From UBA5500 sp023622465 (GTDB taxonomy: Bacteria > Bacillota > UBA994 > UBA5500): DNA of 11,810 nucleotides. The position numbers were made by a program, and so were the translations under genes. Shown here in pieces: positions 1-7,020 of this stretch; the first letter of the stretch is position 1; every line of letters begins with the position of its first letter. Location: contig JAMNZE010000027.1 of NCBI GenBank assembly GCA_023622465.1, positions 1-11,810 of the forward strand, in the 5' to 3' direction. Under the pieces are notes generated by a model. The model worked only from the letters and a program-made list of their open reading frames with translations, searched no databases and was not told the origin of the DNA.

Positions 1-1
1 A

Positions 2-58
2 TGCGACGTCTGCGGCAAATGTGTTGTCGCCGGGCCCTGCGCCATCATAAAAGAATAG
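2..58 (+). CDS. C-terminal tail of an unidentified iron-sulfur-type protein (partial)
   Basis: The second reading frame is open from the left edge to a TAG at 56-58 and gives an 18-residue tail with the pattern C-D-V-C-G-K-C-V-V-A-G-P-C, followed by AIIKE. Four cysteines spaced CX2CX2CX5C, with G-K-C and a P-C-A-I ending, resemble one half of a ferredoxin-type 4Fe-4S binding site. Such a motif at the extreme C-terminus suggests a redox enzyme with a short terminal cluster domain. The family cannot be named from 18 residues. The gene runs towards the importer operon and stops 13 nt from the end of the ProA-like gene, so the two are convergent. No terminator hairpin is visible between them. The cysteine spacing makes a chance open frame unlikely, but the stretch is short. 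Confidence 0.55.
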   Translation, partial: CDVCGKCVVAGPCAIIKE

Positions 59-71
59 GCAGGGCCTACGC

Positions 72-1322
72 CTACTGGCGTAAATGGCCACTGCCATAGA
101 GAAAAAATTTGCGCCTTAACAGGTGTTGGGGGCCGATGGGACCACCGCAGGGCAGAAATTGGGTACTGATACCCATTTCTCCGCCATAGCCGAATTGGAT
201 GCCGTCGGTAAGACGGGTAGAGGCATTTAAACAGGCCACGTTGGCCTCCACCTCCAGCAGGAAACGCTCTGCATTCTGCTGGTCCGCGGTGATAATGCAC
301 TCCGTATGGGGTGTACGATAGGTGTTGATGTGATCAATAGCCGCATCTAAATCGTCAACTATTTTTACTGCCAACACAGGAGCAAAGAATTCAACTTCCC
401 AATCGCTCTCTACTGCTGGCTGCATTGATTCCGCATATTTGAGGGCCCGGCTACACCCTCGCAAAGCCATCCCCTCTGCCTCTAGCTGGGCCAGCAAGTC
501 ACTTAAGAACTCTTCCGCCCAAGCAGCGTGCACCAGCAACGTTTCCGCCGCATTGCAAGCTAAGGGACGAGGCACCTTGCTGTTGCGTACGATATCCAGC
601 GTCATTTGATAAGGGGCACTGGCATCAATAAAGATGTGGCAATTGCCAGGACCGGCAACCAGCACAGGGACTGTGGCCTGCCGGCGAATGGCGGCACTGG
701 CAGCATAGCCGCCCCGCAAGATGAGTAGTGAGACATATTTCTCGGCCTGGCTCAACCAGTAGGTAGCTTCAAAACCCTCCTGCGTGACCAGCTGGATGCA
801 ATCGGCGGACAACCCTTTCTCCACCAGAGCTCGTCTGATCAGATCAACGATCACCGTATCCGTATTTACACTATAGGGGCTGCAGCACAGGAGCAGAGCG
901 TTGGCCGTCCTCAGACAGATCCCCGCACTGTCACAAACCACCGATGGGCGAGCCTCATAAACCATAGTCACAACGCCTAAGGGTACCAGACGCTGCTCTC
1001 GTCTCAGGCCGCTAGGCTCATGATAGCTCTGGCAAACCCGGTTTACCGCATCGTCATGATTGGCCATACGCTCTAAGCTAAAGGCCATGGCTTCCACATC
1101 GTCGGCCGACTTTAGGGCCAGTATCCCTTGCCGTGTTAAATCTAAACCTTTCTGCTGGGCCAGCTGTAAATCTAACTGATTAGCTTGCAAAATGCCATCT
1201 ACGTGCTGCCGTATTAAAATAGCCGCTCGCTTCAATACTGCAGTGCGCTGAACTGCCGGCGTTAATGCCAGCTCCCGTGCGGCTGCCTTAGCCGCAATTG
1301 CCTGCTGTTCTACCTTCCTCAT
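72..1322 (-). CDS. proA: Divergent ProA-family dehydrogenase (glutamate-5-semialdehyde dehydrogenase-like)
   Basis: ProA reduces gamma-glutamyl phosphate to glutamate-5-semialdehyde with NADPH in proline synthesis and belongs to the aldehyde dehydrogenase superfamily. The 416 residues match the usual ProA length of about 415-420. Recognisable blocks are P-L-G-V-V-T-M-V-Y-E-A-R-P-S-V (114-128), the later R-G-G followed by A-T-V-P-V and G-P-G-N-C-H, the catalytic-cysteine block R-P-L-A-C-N-A-A-E-T-L-L-V-H with Cys256, and N-A-S-T-R-L-T-D-G near the end. The N-terminal R-G-G-S/K that normally follows N-A is replaced by C146-C-S-P, and the C-terminal block is also altered. The ATG at 1322 is chosen over the upstream one at 1358 because AGGAGG lies 9 nt before it. 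It overlaps the upstream ATPase gene by 35 bp and is last in the importer operon. No proB is present in the window. Family membership is clear, but a role in proline synthesis is uncertain. Confidence 0.85.
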   Translation of the reverse strand: MRKVEQQAIAAKAAARELALTPAVQRTAVLKRAAILIRQHVDGILQANQLDLQLAQQKGLDLTRQGILALKSADDVEAMAFSLERMANHDDAVNRVCQSYHEPSGLRREQRLVPLGVVTMVYEARPSVVCDSAGICLRTANALLLCCSPYSVNTDTVIVDLIRRALVEKGLSADCIQLVTQEGFEATYWLSQAEKYVSLLILRGGYAASAAIRRQATVPVLVAGPGNCHIFIDASAPYQMTLDIVRNSKVPRPLACNAAETLLVHAAWAEEFLSDLLAQLEAEGMALRGCSRALKYAESMQPAVESDWEVEFFAPVLAVKIVDDLDAAIDHINTYRTPHTECIITADQQNAERFLLEVEANVACLNASTRLTDGIQFGYGGEMGISTQFLPCGGPIGPQHLLRRKFFLYGSGHLRQ

Positions 1323-2076
1323 CCGCTCTCGCCTCCTGAAAAAATCTATAAGCCGCAATCAATTCTTTGCTGTATCCGTGCCGGGCTTGCGTATAAAAGT
1401 CGGCAAAGGGTAACTCCTCGACCAACTTTCCTGCCGCTAGAACCGCAATTCTATCCCACTTATCATAGGAAAAATCTAAGTCATGCATGATCATAATGAG
1501 CACAATGCCCCTATCGGCTTTGATGCGATGTAAGAGATCAAAAATATCTAGGGTGCTTTGCCTATCCAACATGGACGTGGCTTCATCGGCAATCATCACC
1601 TGAGGATTAGGAATCAGTGCACGAGCGATACAAACCTTCTGTCGCTGCCCACCGGATAGCTCCCCCACCGGCTTATCTAGATAGGGAACCAAACTTGCAT
1701 CCACGTAGCTCAAAGCCTCTCGTCCCGGCGTATACGGCCAGCGGTTACGCCGACAAATACGTTCTGTTTCCGCAAACACTTTTTCCACTGTAAACTTCGG
1801 CTCTAGCACACTGTAGGGATCTTGAAAGATATATTGAATACGGGCGCAATCGGCGAAGGAGCGCTGCCGGAAGCTGCCCGCTAAAGGACGCCCGGCCAAG
1901 TTCACCTCCCCGGTGTCGGGCTTTTCCATGCCCGCGATAAGTTTAGCAATTGTAGTCTTGCCGCTACCGCTTTCCCCCACCAACACCAAGCTCTCCCCGG
2001 CAGAACAATTAAGGTTGATGTCTTGTAGCACCTGGTTATTACCATAGGCCTTACTGATATGCCTTAATACCAGCAT
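1288..2076 (-). CDS. ABC importer ATP-binding protein, DppF/OppF/NikE type
   Basis: This is the second ATPase of a peptide/nickel-type importer and would energise transport from the cytoplasmic face. All nucleotide-binding motifs are present in 262 residues: A-loop Tyr11, Walker A G-E-S-G-S-G-K-T (34-41), Q-loop around Gln85 (F-Q-D-P-Y-S), signature L-S-G-G-Q-R-Q (140-146), Walker B V-M-I-A-D-E (160-165) and H-loop His198 (M-H-D). The F-Q-D-P and signature-block style is typical of the DppF/NikE branch. It is shorter than OppF/DppF proteins of 300-330 residues and has only a short tail rich in charged residues. The start lies 2 nt after the stop of the other ATPase, with GGGGGAGAGG just ahead overlapping that stop. 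Its 3' end overlaps the ProA-like gene by 35 bp. It presumably forms a heterodimer with the product of 2079-2714. The substrate cannot be read from this subunit. Confidence 0.93.
   Translation of the reverse strand: MLVLRHISKAYGNNQVLQDINLNCSAGESLVLVGESGSGKTTIAKLIAGMEKPDTGEVNLAGRPLAGSFRQRSFADCARIQYIFQDPYSVLEPKFTVEKVFAETERICRRNRWPYTPGREALSYVDASLVPYLDKPVGELSGGQRQKVCIARALIPNPQVMIADEATSMLDRQSTLDIFDLLHRIKADRGIVLIMIMHDLDFSYDKWDRIAVLAAGKLVEELPFADFYTQARHGYSKELIAAYRFFQEARADEEGRTAGNCG
1332..1337 (-). promoter_or_regulatory. Ribosome binding site fixing the ProA-like start
   Basis: AGGAGG on the minus strand lies 9 nt before the ATG at 1322 and inside the 3' end of the upstream ATPase gene. It favours a 416-residue product over a version 12 residues longer beginning at 1358, which has no such site. 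The placement suggests translational coupling to the ATPase gene. Confidence 0.8.
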
Positions 2077-2078
2077 TT

Positions 2079-2714
2079 CTACCTCTCCCCCGATAACAGT
2101 ATTAGGCGGTCAGCTACACGGCGCAGCAAGGCCCAGTTGTGGGCAACCATCAGGACAGTCGTTTGGCCCCGCATCTGAGACAAGAATTCCACCAGCGAGC
2201 GCAAGGTGATAAGGTCGATGGCCGACGAGGGCTCATCTAACACCAGTAGCCGAGGTTGCTTTACAGCACAAAAAAACAGAACAAAACGTTGTTTTTGCCC
2301 ACCCGATAACATGCTGGGATATCGCCCTAATAGATCGGTAGATAATTTTAGTTGCTGCAACAGCCTTTCAATATGTACCGGATCGTAGGGCAAATCGTTA
2401 CCCTTTAGCGTTAATAGCAAGTGTTGCTCCATGGTCAAGCGGGGGTTGAGGGCATTTTGTGAAAACTGCGGACAGTAGCTCACCCAGCGTCGTTTTCTCT
2501 CACCCAATGCGACTAAGTCCTGGCCTGCCAACTGAGCTTTGGCATAGTGGAAAGTCCCGGCAAAATTGATACCGAAGAGCGCTTCCAGCAAACTGGTTTT
2601 GCCACAACCGCTCTTACCGGCAATACCGACAAATTCATAGGGCTTTATATGTATATCGGGATAATCGATACTTAAGCCAGGATATTGAATACAGGCCTGC
2701 TCCAACACTAACAT
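2079..2714 (-). CDS. ABC importer ATP-binding protein, DppD/OppD/NikD type (compact)
   Basis: This is the first ATPase of the importer and partner of the following one. Motifs are complete in 211 residues: Walker A G-K-S-G-C-G-K-T (33-40), Q-loop Gln83 within C-P-Q-F-S-Q-N-A-L-N-P, signature L-S-G-G-Q-K-Q-R (136-143), Walker B L-L-V-L-D-E (156-161) and H-loop His192. The N-A-L-N-P element after the Q-loop is characteristic of the DppD/OppD branch. The protein is notably short for this branch, which often exceeds 300 residues. It ends about 20 residues after the H-loop, so it lacks the usual C-terminal oligopeptide-transporter extension, which carries the 4Fe-4S site in several DppD proteins. 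The ATG at 2714 is preferred over an upstream frame opening at 2795 because AGGAGGA sits 6 nt before it, and it falls 2 nt after the permease stop. This is strongly operonic. Confidence 0.92.
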   Translation of the reverse strand: MLVLEQACIQYPGLSIDYPDIHIKPYEFVGIAGKSGCGKTSLLEALFGINFAGTFHYAKAQLAGQDLVALGERKRRWVSYCPQFSQNALNPRLTMEQHLLLTLKGNDLPYDPVHIERLLQQLKLSTDLLGRYPSMLSGGQKQRFVLFFCAVKQPRLLVLDEPSSAIDLITLRSLVEFLSQMRGQTTVLMVAHNWALLRRVADRLILLSGER

Positions 2715-2716
2715 GC

Positions 2717-3529
2717 CTATTCCTCCTGCGTCACTAATAAGGCCAAGCAAATAACAAATCCGAGCACAACTAAAACGGGAGGCAGTAGGTACCAAAGAAA
2801 AACGTTATCGTAATATAGGTTGGAATAATCCATAGCCGATTTGATCAGTTTTCCCCAGGTCTTGGCCAGAGGGTCGCCTATTCCAAAGAAGGAAAGGGTC
2901 GTTTCGTACATCACCGCCCGGTTACATTGGATAACAAAGAAGGAGCCCCAGATTGGTAAAACATCTGGCGCCAAGACCCGGGCCACATCCAAGAAGTTAC
3001 CTTTTAGACTGAGAGTGTAAATCACTCTATCCTTTTTCAGACAATCTAACAGCTTGGCCCGCACTATTTTGTAAACCCTAACCCATGAAAAGAGGACGAT
3101 AGCTATAACCGTATTGCTAAGCGTAGGTGCCGCGAACACGGCTACAAACATAATAACCACCAATTCAGGGACCATCAAAAAGAGGTTAGCAATAAAATGC
3201 AAAGTATCGTCAATTAGACCGCCAAAATAGACGGAAATGAAGGCCAGCGCGGTGCCCAATGTGGTAGTGGCGAAGCCGGCGACCAAGGCTAGAGAAATAG
3301 TTATTCGGAAACCATTAATCAAAAGGGAAAATATGTCATGTCCCAATTCGTTGGTTCCTAAAAGATGGGCTCTGCCAGGGGGAGCCAACCGCCTGTGGCT
3401 AAAATCACTGGCCGCGTAGGGCATAATAGCGGGTGCAAATATGGCAATCACCAGATACAACGCCAGTATGGCTAGGCATACCTTCTTGTAGAGCGGAAGT
3501 TTGACAATTCTTGCGCGTAACTCGTTCAC
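2717..3529 (-). CDS. ABC importer permease, DppC/OppC/NikC type
   Basis: This is the second inner-membrane channel subunit of the importer, 270 residues with about six hydrophobic segments. After a first membrane helix (about 17-37) comes the family hallmark A-H-L-L-G-T-N-E-L-G-H-D-I-F-S-L-L-I-N-G, the DppC version of L-G-T-D-x-x-G-R-D. The later T-T-L-S-F-F-G-I-G-D-P and W-G-K-L-I block is also diagnostic. The cytoplasmic EAA coupling loop is divergent, reading D-R-V-I-Y-T-L-S-L-K-G-N instead of the usual E-A-A-x-x-L-G-A, though the glycine is kept. The start is a GTG at 3529 with AAGGAGGG overlapping the stop of the preceding permease gene 12 nt away. The stop lies 2 nt before the next ATPase gene. 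Presence of both permeases and both ATPases makes the transporter complete. Confidence 0.93.
   Translation of the reverse strand: MNELRARIVKLPLYKKVCLAILALYLVIAIFAPAIMPYAASDFSHRRLAPPGRAHLLGTNELGHDIFSLLINGFRITISLALVAGFATTTLGTALAFISVYFGGLIDDTLHFIANLFLMVPELVVIMFVAVFAAPTLSNTVIAIVLFSWVRVYKIVRAKLLDCLKKDRVIYTLSLKGNFLDVARVLAPDVLPIWGSFFVIQCNRAVMYETTLSFFGIGDPLAKTWGKLIKSAMDYSNLYYDNVFLWYLLPPVLVVLGFVICLALLVTQEE
2721..2727 (-). promoter_or_regulatory. Ribosome binding site fixing the first ATPase start
   Basis: AGGAGGA lies 6 nt upstream of the ATG at 2714 and overlaps the last codons of the permease gene. It shows that 27 residues of upstream open frame, which lie within the permease gene, are not part of the ATPase. 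Confidence 0.85.
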
Positions 3530-3541
3530 CCTTCGCCCTCC

Positions 3542-4504
3542 TTATCTAAAGCGTGTGTATCGGTGGAGGATGAATTCAAAGATAAAATTTATCCCTATGC
3601 CGTAAAGACAAGACATGAGTAAAATACCCTGCATAAGGGGGTAATCCCGATAGCTGGTTGCCTGTTTCAAAAGCGTTCCTAGACCGGGATAAGAGAAAAC
3701 AGCCTCAACAAAAAGAGATCCGGCCACACACATGATTGCTTGGATACTTAATTTACCTAACATCTCTGGCAAGATGTTCTTGATAATGAATTCTCGCCTC
3801 ACATCTCTATGGTCAATGCCTAGATATTTAGCAAAGGTTACATACTGCTCTTGTTTAATGCGTAGCGTACTGTTATAGGCAAAAATAGCCGTGGAAGGAA
3901 TCTCAGCGATGATTAAGATGATTAACGGCAACAGAAGATGGGCCAAAACATCCAACGCATAACCGGGTGAGTGGGGAGTCATACCAGGGGTATAAGCGCC
4001 GCTGGCAGGAAAAACTCGCAGCTTATAACCCAATAGAATTTGGCCTAGGGCTGCTATCAGAACAGTCGGCACGGCTTGGATTGCCAGCAGAGGCGGCAAA
4101 AGGGAGGCGCCGCGGCCCTTTGGGGCTAATCCCATCCGCACCCCTAAGCCAATGGCAAGCATGGTACTAATGAGCAAGGCGGGAACAGATAAAAGCATTG
4201 TCCATTTGAAGGCCCCTAAAATGCGCGTAATGACAGGGGTCTTATAGTAAAACGAATAGCCCAGATCGAACTTGGCCAGGTTCCTCAGATAAAGGAAGAA
4301 TTGTTCCACTATGGGTAAATCGGGAGCATAGTAGGCTTCAAACTGCTTTAGCAAATTACTAGGCACATCTATCCCGTGGTCACCTGCTAGCAGGAAAAGC
4401 GGATTACCCGGTATCAGCCGCGGCAAGGCGAAGCTGACAAGGATTGCCACCAGCAGGTACAAGATATATCTAAGTATTAGACGCAAAACCGAGTTCCGCC
4501 TCAT
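3542..4504 (-). CDS. ABC importer permease, DppB/OppB/NikB type
   Basis: This is the first inner-membrane permease of the importer, 320 residues, the usual length for DppB/NikB. An N-terminal helix (about 8-28) is followed by R-L-I-P-G-N-P-L, a hallmark of this family, then a periplasm-facing region and about five more hydrophobic stretches. The EAA-type coupling loop is readable as Q-Y-V-T-F-A-K-Y-L-G-I-D with I-I-K-N-I-L-P-E after it. The C-terminal signature F-S-Y-P-G-L-G-T-L-L-K-Q-A and R-D-Y-P-L-M-Q-G is present. The ATG at 4504 is preceded by AAGGAGGG. It is separated from the binding-protein gene by 79 nt containing a hairpin, the only wide gap inside the operon. It is expected to pair with the product of 2717-3529. 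Confidence 0.94.
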   Translation of the reverse strand: MRRNSVLRLILRYILYLLVAILVSFALPRLIPGNPLFLLAGDHGIDVPSNLLKQFEAYYAPDLPIVEQFFLYLRNLAKFDLGYSFYYKTPVITRILGAFKWTMLLSVPALLISTMLAIGLGVRMGLAPKGRGASLLPPLLAIQAVPTVLIAALGQILLGYKLRVFPASGAYTPGMTPHSPGYALDVLAHLLLPLIILIIAEIPSTAIFAYNSTLRIKQEQYVTFAKYLGIDHRDVRREFIIKNILPEMLGKLSIQAIMCVAGSLFVEAVFSYPGLGTLLKQATSYRDYPLMQGILLMSCLYGIGINFIFEFILHRYTRFR

Positions 4505-4532
4505 TATCCGCCCTCCTTAAACTAGAGAAAAC

Positions 4533-4561
4533 AAAGGGAAGAGCATTTCACCCTTCCCTTT
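4533..4561 (-). terminator. Intra-operon hairpin with T-rich tail (partial terminator)
   Basis: On the minus strand AAAGGGAAG and CTTCCCTTT form a perfect 9-bp stem around an 11-nt loop, followed directly by GTTTTCTCTAG. It lies between the binding-protein stop and the ribosome binding site of the first permease gene. A hairpin with a T-rich tail at this place is typical of importer operons, where it lets most transcripts stop after the abundant binding protein or protects that part of the message. Leaky termination is inference. The stem itself is seen directly. Confidence 0.65.
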
Positions 4562-4583
4562 ATCGCTCCCGTTGCTTAACTAT

Positions 4584-6197
4584 CTACTTGCCCTGCCAGC
4601 GCCCACTAATTAGACACAGTTTGTTGTAAATAAAGGGAATACCGCTGCCGATACCATCGGGGGTAAAGTAGAAACCATCAAACACGGTATGGTTGTATAC
4701 AGCCGCATTAACCGGGAAGTAAATGGCTAGAGTAGGCAACTCTTCCGCCACGATTTCTTGACACCTATCTAACAACGCCTGCCTAGCTTCCTTGTTCGGC
4801 TCCTGCAAAGAGGCATAGAACAGCTCATCGAACTCTATATTCTGCCATCTCTTACCTCCGGGGATGGACACCTTAATGGCGCCGGCCGTGTTGGTTGCTA
4901 AGCAAGCCATATACTTGGGGTCACCACCGAAAGTGCCGTGTCTATTGAAAGCAATTTCGAACTTGCCTTCGGAGATATTGCTCTTAACCGTGCTATCTTC
5001 TGCCACTTTAACAACACATTCAATGCCGATATCCTGCAAGTAAGAAACGATCATCTCACTAACCTTGGTATGCTTATCACCTACTAACAACTCGTAGGAC
5101 AGCTTCTGCCCCTGATACTCAGCAATGCCATCGCCATCGGTATCGACGGCACCGACGGAAGCCATCAACTCTTTAGCTTTGTCCACGTCATAGTTGTACA
5201 CCCGGATATCGGGGTTGTACCAAGGTGAATCGGGATGAACAAAGCCGGCGGTGCCTGGTATGGCCGAGCCATCCAGCGCTCGCTCCACAATTGCTTCCCG
5301 ATCAATGGCGTAAGAAATGGCTTGACGAATTTCCTTCACGGCTAGGGCCGGGTCGGCGAAATTGAAGAACAAGCGGCCTATCTGGATACTCTGGCCTTCA
5401 ATAAAGGTCATTTTCTCATGATCCTTAAGCGATACAGCCTCTGGATAGCTCAGGCTGGCGGCATGAATTTCCCCTGCCAATAAGGCTTCCTTAGGATTGG
5501 AGTAGGAGGCCAAAATCAGCTTATCGACTTGCACTTCACCGTAGTAGTAGTCCGGGTTCTTGACAAAAACATATACGGCCGCATCCGGATCATAGCTTTC
5601 CAGCTTGAAGGGCCCGGTACCAATGAGAGCATCTTCTTCCGTATAGGTGGTGGGATCCTCCACATTCTCGAAGATGTGCTTGGGTAAGATGGGCAAGTTG
5701 CCGGCCACGTCAGTAATAAAAGGCACGTAGGGATTTTCCAGCTCTATTTCTACGGTTAAATCGTCTACCACCCGAACTTCTTTAACCATGCTTGTAGACG
5801 TCCATTGATAGGGATGTTCCTTAGTATAGTCGAAGGTGAATTTAACATCTTCAGCCGTAAAAGGTGTTCCGTCGTGGAATTTTACGCCGTCACGTAATTT
5901 GAAAGTGTAGACAAGGGAGTCATCGGAAAGGGAGTAGCTTTCGGCTAACAAGTTCACTTCACCCTGGTCATCTTTCCAAACCAGCGTGTCAAACATATAA
6001 TGCATAACCACATAACCAGGGCCGTTACTGGCGGTGGTGTACATAGCCGGGAACCCCATGTTACCGGAGAAATCCATTTTCAGAACGCGTTCCTCTCCCG
6101 TATGGGGACCATTGTCGACACAGCCGACTAAGGTAAGCATCAAGCTCGCAACCAAAACCATTATGAGTGTCCGTGAAAAGAACCTATGTAATCGCAT
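4584..6197 (-). CDS. Family 5 solute-binding lipoprotein of the peptide/nickel-type importer
   Basis: This extracytoplasmic receptor would capture the solute and deliver it to the two permeases. The 537 residues begin with a lipoprotein signal: basic M-R-L-H-R-F-F-S-R, a hydrophobic core, and lipobox L-V-G-C with Cys26 as the lipid-modified residue. The SBP_bac_5 hallmark Y-T-F-K-L-R-D-G-V-K-F-H-D-G-T-P-F (97-113) and A-E-D-V-K-F-T-F are clear, followed by G-T-G-P-F and repeated Y-N-x-D-x-x-K-A-K-E-L elements. A D-T-D-G-D-G loop begins at Asp352 and resembles a calcium-binding loop, as in other members. The ATG at 6197 is chosen over the one at 6218 because AGGAGG lies 6 nt before it. It starts 27 nt after the DUF364 gene and is followed by a hairpin. 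The ligand cannot be assigned: dipeptide, nickel-ligand complex or another small solute are all possible. Confidence 0.93.
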   Translation of the reverse strand: MRLHRFFSRTLIMVLVASLMLTLVGCVDNGPHTGEERVLKMDFSGNMGFPAMYTTASNGPGYVVMHYMFDTLVWKDDQGEVNLLAESYSLSDDSLVYTFKLRDGVKFHDGTPFTAEDVKFTFDYTKEHPYQWTSTSMVKEVRVVDDLTVEIELENPYVPFITDVAGNLPILPKHIFENVEDPTTYTEEDALIGTGPFKLESYDPDAAVYVFVKNPDYYYGEVQVDKLILASYSNPKEALLAGEIHAASLSYPEAVSLKDHEKMTFIEGQSIQIGRLFFNFADPALAVKEIRQAISYAIDREAIVERALDGSAIPGTAGFVHPDSPWYNPDIRVYNYDVDKAKELMASVGAVDTDGDGIAEYQGQKLSYELLVGDKHTKVSEMIVSYLQDIGIECVVKVAEDSTVKSNISEGKFEIAFNRHGTFGGDPKYMACLATNTAGAIKVSIPGGKRWQNIEFDELFYASLQEPNKEARQALLDRCQEIVAEELPTLAIYFPVNAAVYNHTVFDGFYFTPDGIGSGIPFIYNKLCLISGRWQGK

Positions 6198-6203
6198 AAT
6201 CTT

Positions 6204-6209
6204 CCTCCT
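6204..6209 (-). promoter_or_regulatory. Ribosome binding site fixing the binding-protein start
   Basis: AGGAGG on the minus strand lies 6 nt before the ATG at 6197 and within the first codons of a longer alternative reading from 6218 that has no site of its own. It trims seven basic residues from the N-terminus and leaves a standard-length lipoprotein signal. Confidence 0.8.
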
Positions 6210-6224
6210 CTTTTTCATTCAAGC

Positions 6225-7007
6225 CTAGCGGCTAAAAGGGGGACGCAGCCGACAAAATTGGCCAATAGTATACTGACGCATTTGCATCCGGCCGGCCCCC
6301 AACGATGCCAGCTTAATAAGCTCATGGCTACGCTCATTGAATGACAGGGTGCCGAGGGCGGTTAAGCCACTATCGCGATAGGCCTCCGGGTAGTAGGGTA
6401 AGGAAAAGCCGGAAAGCTGGATATCAATAGCCTTAGTACACATGGCTATAATCTGTTCCGTGGTATGATTAATCATAGTCGTTGCGGAAATGATCACCTT
6501 ATCGCAGAGAGGCAGAAGTTCGGCCTGCTTGGATATGGGATATACTTGAGCATTTTCTACCGTCCCCTGCATCTCAATGGCTCGATCAAAGCAATATATC
6601 TGCTTCACTTTATCGCCTAACGACTGGAACACCGGTGGCATATAACCGATTAGTCCTAAGGTATCATCGGGTTGAATGTTGCTATAGAAATCTTCGGTGC
6701 TTCGCTGGTTGGGAGTATAATAGGGTGAAGCTGCATTTAAAGCAGCCACTCCTAAGCCCCGCTGCACGTCTTCAGCACCGGTTAAGGCCCATTGGGCTAC
6801 CTCCCAGGCATCCATGCCAATCATCTGTAAGCCATATTGAAAGATCATGTCCCCAGAGGGGATGGCCTCGCGCATTAGATACACATAATGACATCTACCG
6901 TTGCTAAGTTGAACGCCTACAAAGGAAATACCTATTACACCATCAACAACTGTTAGCCCCTGTAAATGCGGATATGCCTCCTTCAACACCCTTTCCATCA
7001 ATCGCAC
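6225..7007 (-). CDS. DUF4213/DUF364 protein (putative heavy-metal chelation family)
   Basis: The 260-residue protein has the two-part layout of the DUF4213-DUF364 family. The N-terminal half ends in R-G-L-G-V-A-A-L-N-A-A-S (83-94), the conserved G-x-A-x-x-N-A helix. The C-terminal half has a Rossmann-like start L-G-L-I-G-Y-M-P-P (117-125), then V-K-Q-I-Y-C-F-D-R, and the characteristic V-I-I-S-A-T-T-M-I-N-H-T-T. The family has been described as putatively chelating heavy metals and is often found near metal or cofactor genes, but its biochemical role is not settled. There is no signal peptide, so it is cytoplasmic. It is the first gene of the importer operon, 27 nt before the binding-protein gene. 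The start is a GTG at 7007 with weak GAGGCGAG ahead. An ATG at 6998 preceded by AGGTG is an alternative. A much better ribosome binding site lies 33 nt upstream without a standard start. Confidence 0.8.
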   Translation of the reverse strand: MRLMERVLKEAYPHLQGLTVVDGVIGISFVGVQLSNGRCHYVYLMREAIPSGDMIFQYGLQMIGMDAWEVAQWALTGAEDVQRGLGVAALNAASPYYTPNQRSTEDFYSNIQPDDTLGLIGYMPPVFQSLGDKVKQIYCFDRAIEMQGTVENAQVYPISKQAELLPLCDKVIISATTMINHTTEQIIAMCTKAIDIQLSGFSLPYYPEAYRDSGLTALGTLSFNERSHELIKLASLGAGRMQMRQYTIGQFCRLRPPFSR

Positions 7008-7020
7008 CTGTCTCGCCTCG

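Noticed and set aside
1323..1358. Longer start for the ProA-like gene at 1358
   Set aside because: AGGAGG lies 9 nt before the ATG at 1322 and the 416-residue product matches family length. The upstream ATG has no ribosome site and only adds a basic stretch that lies over the ATPase gene.
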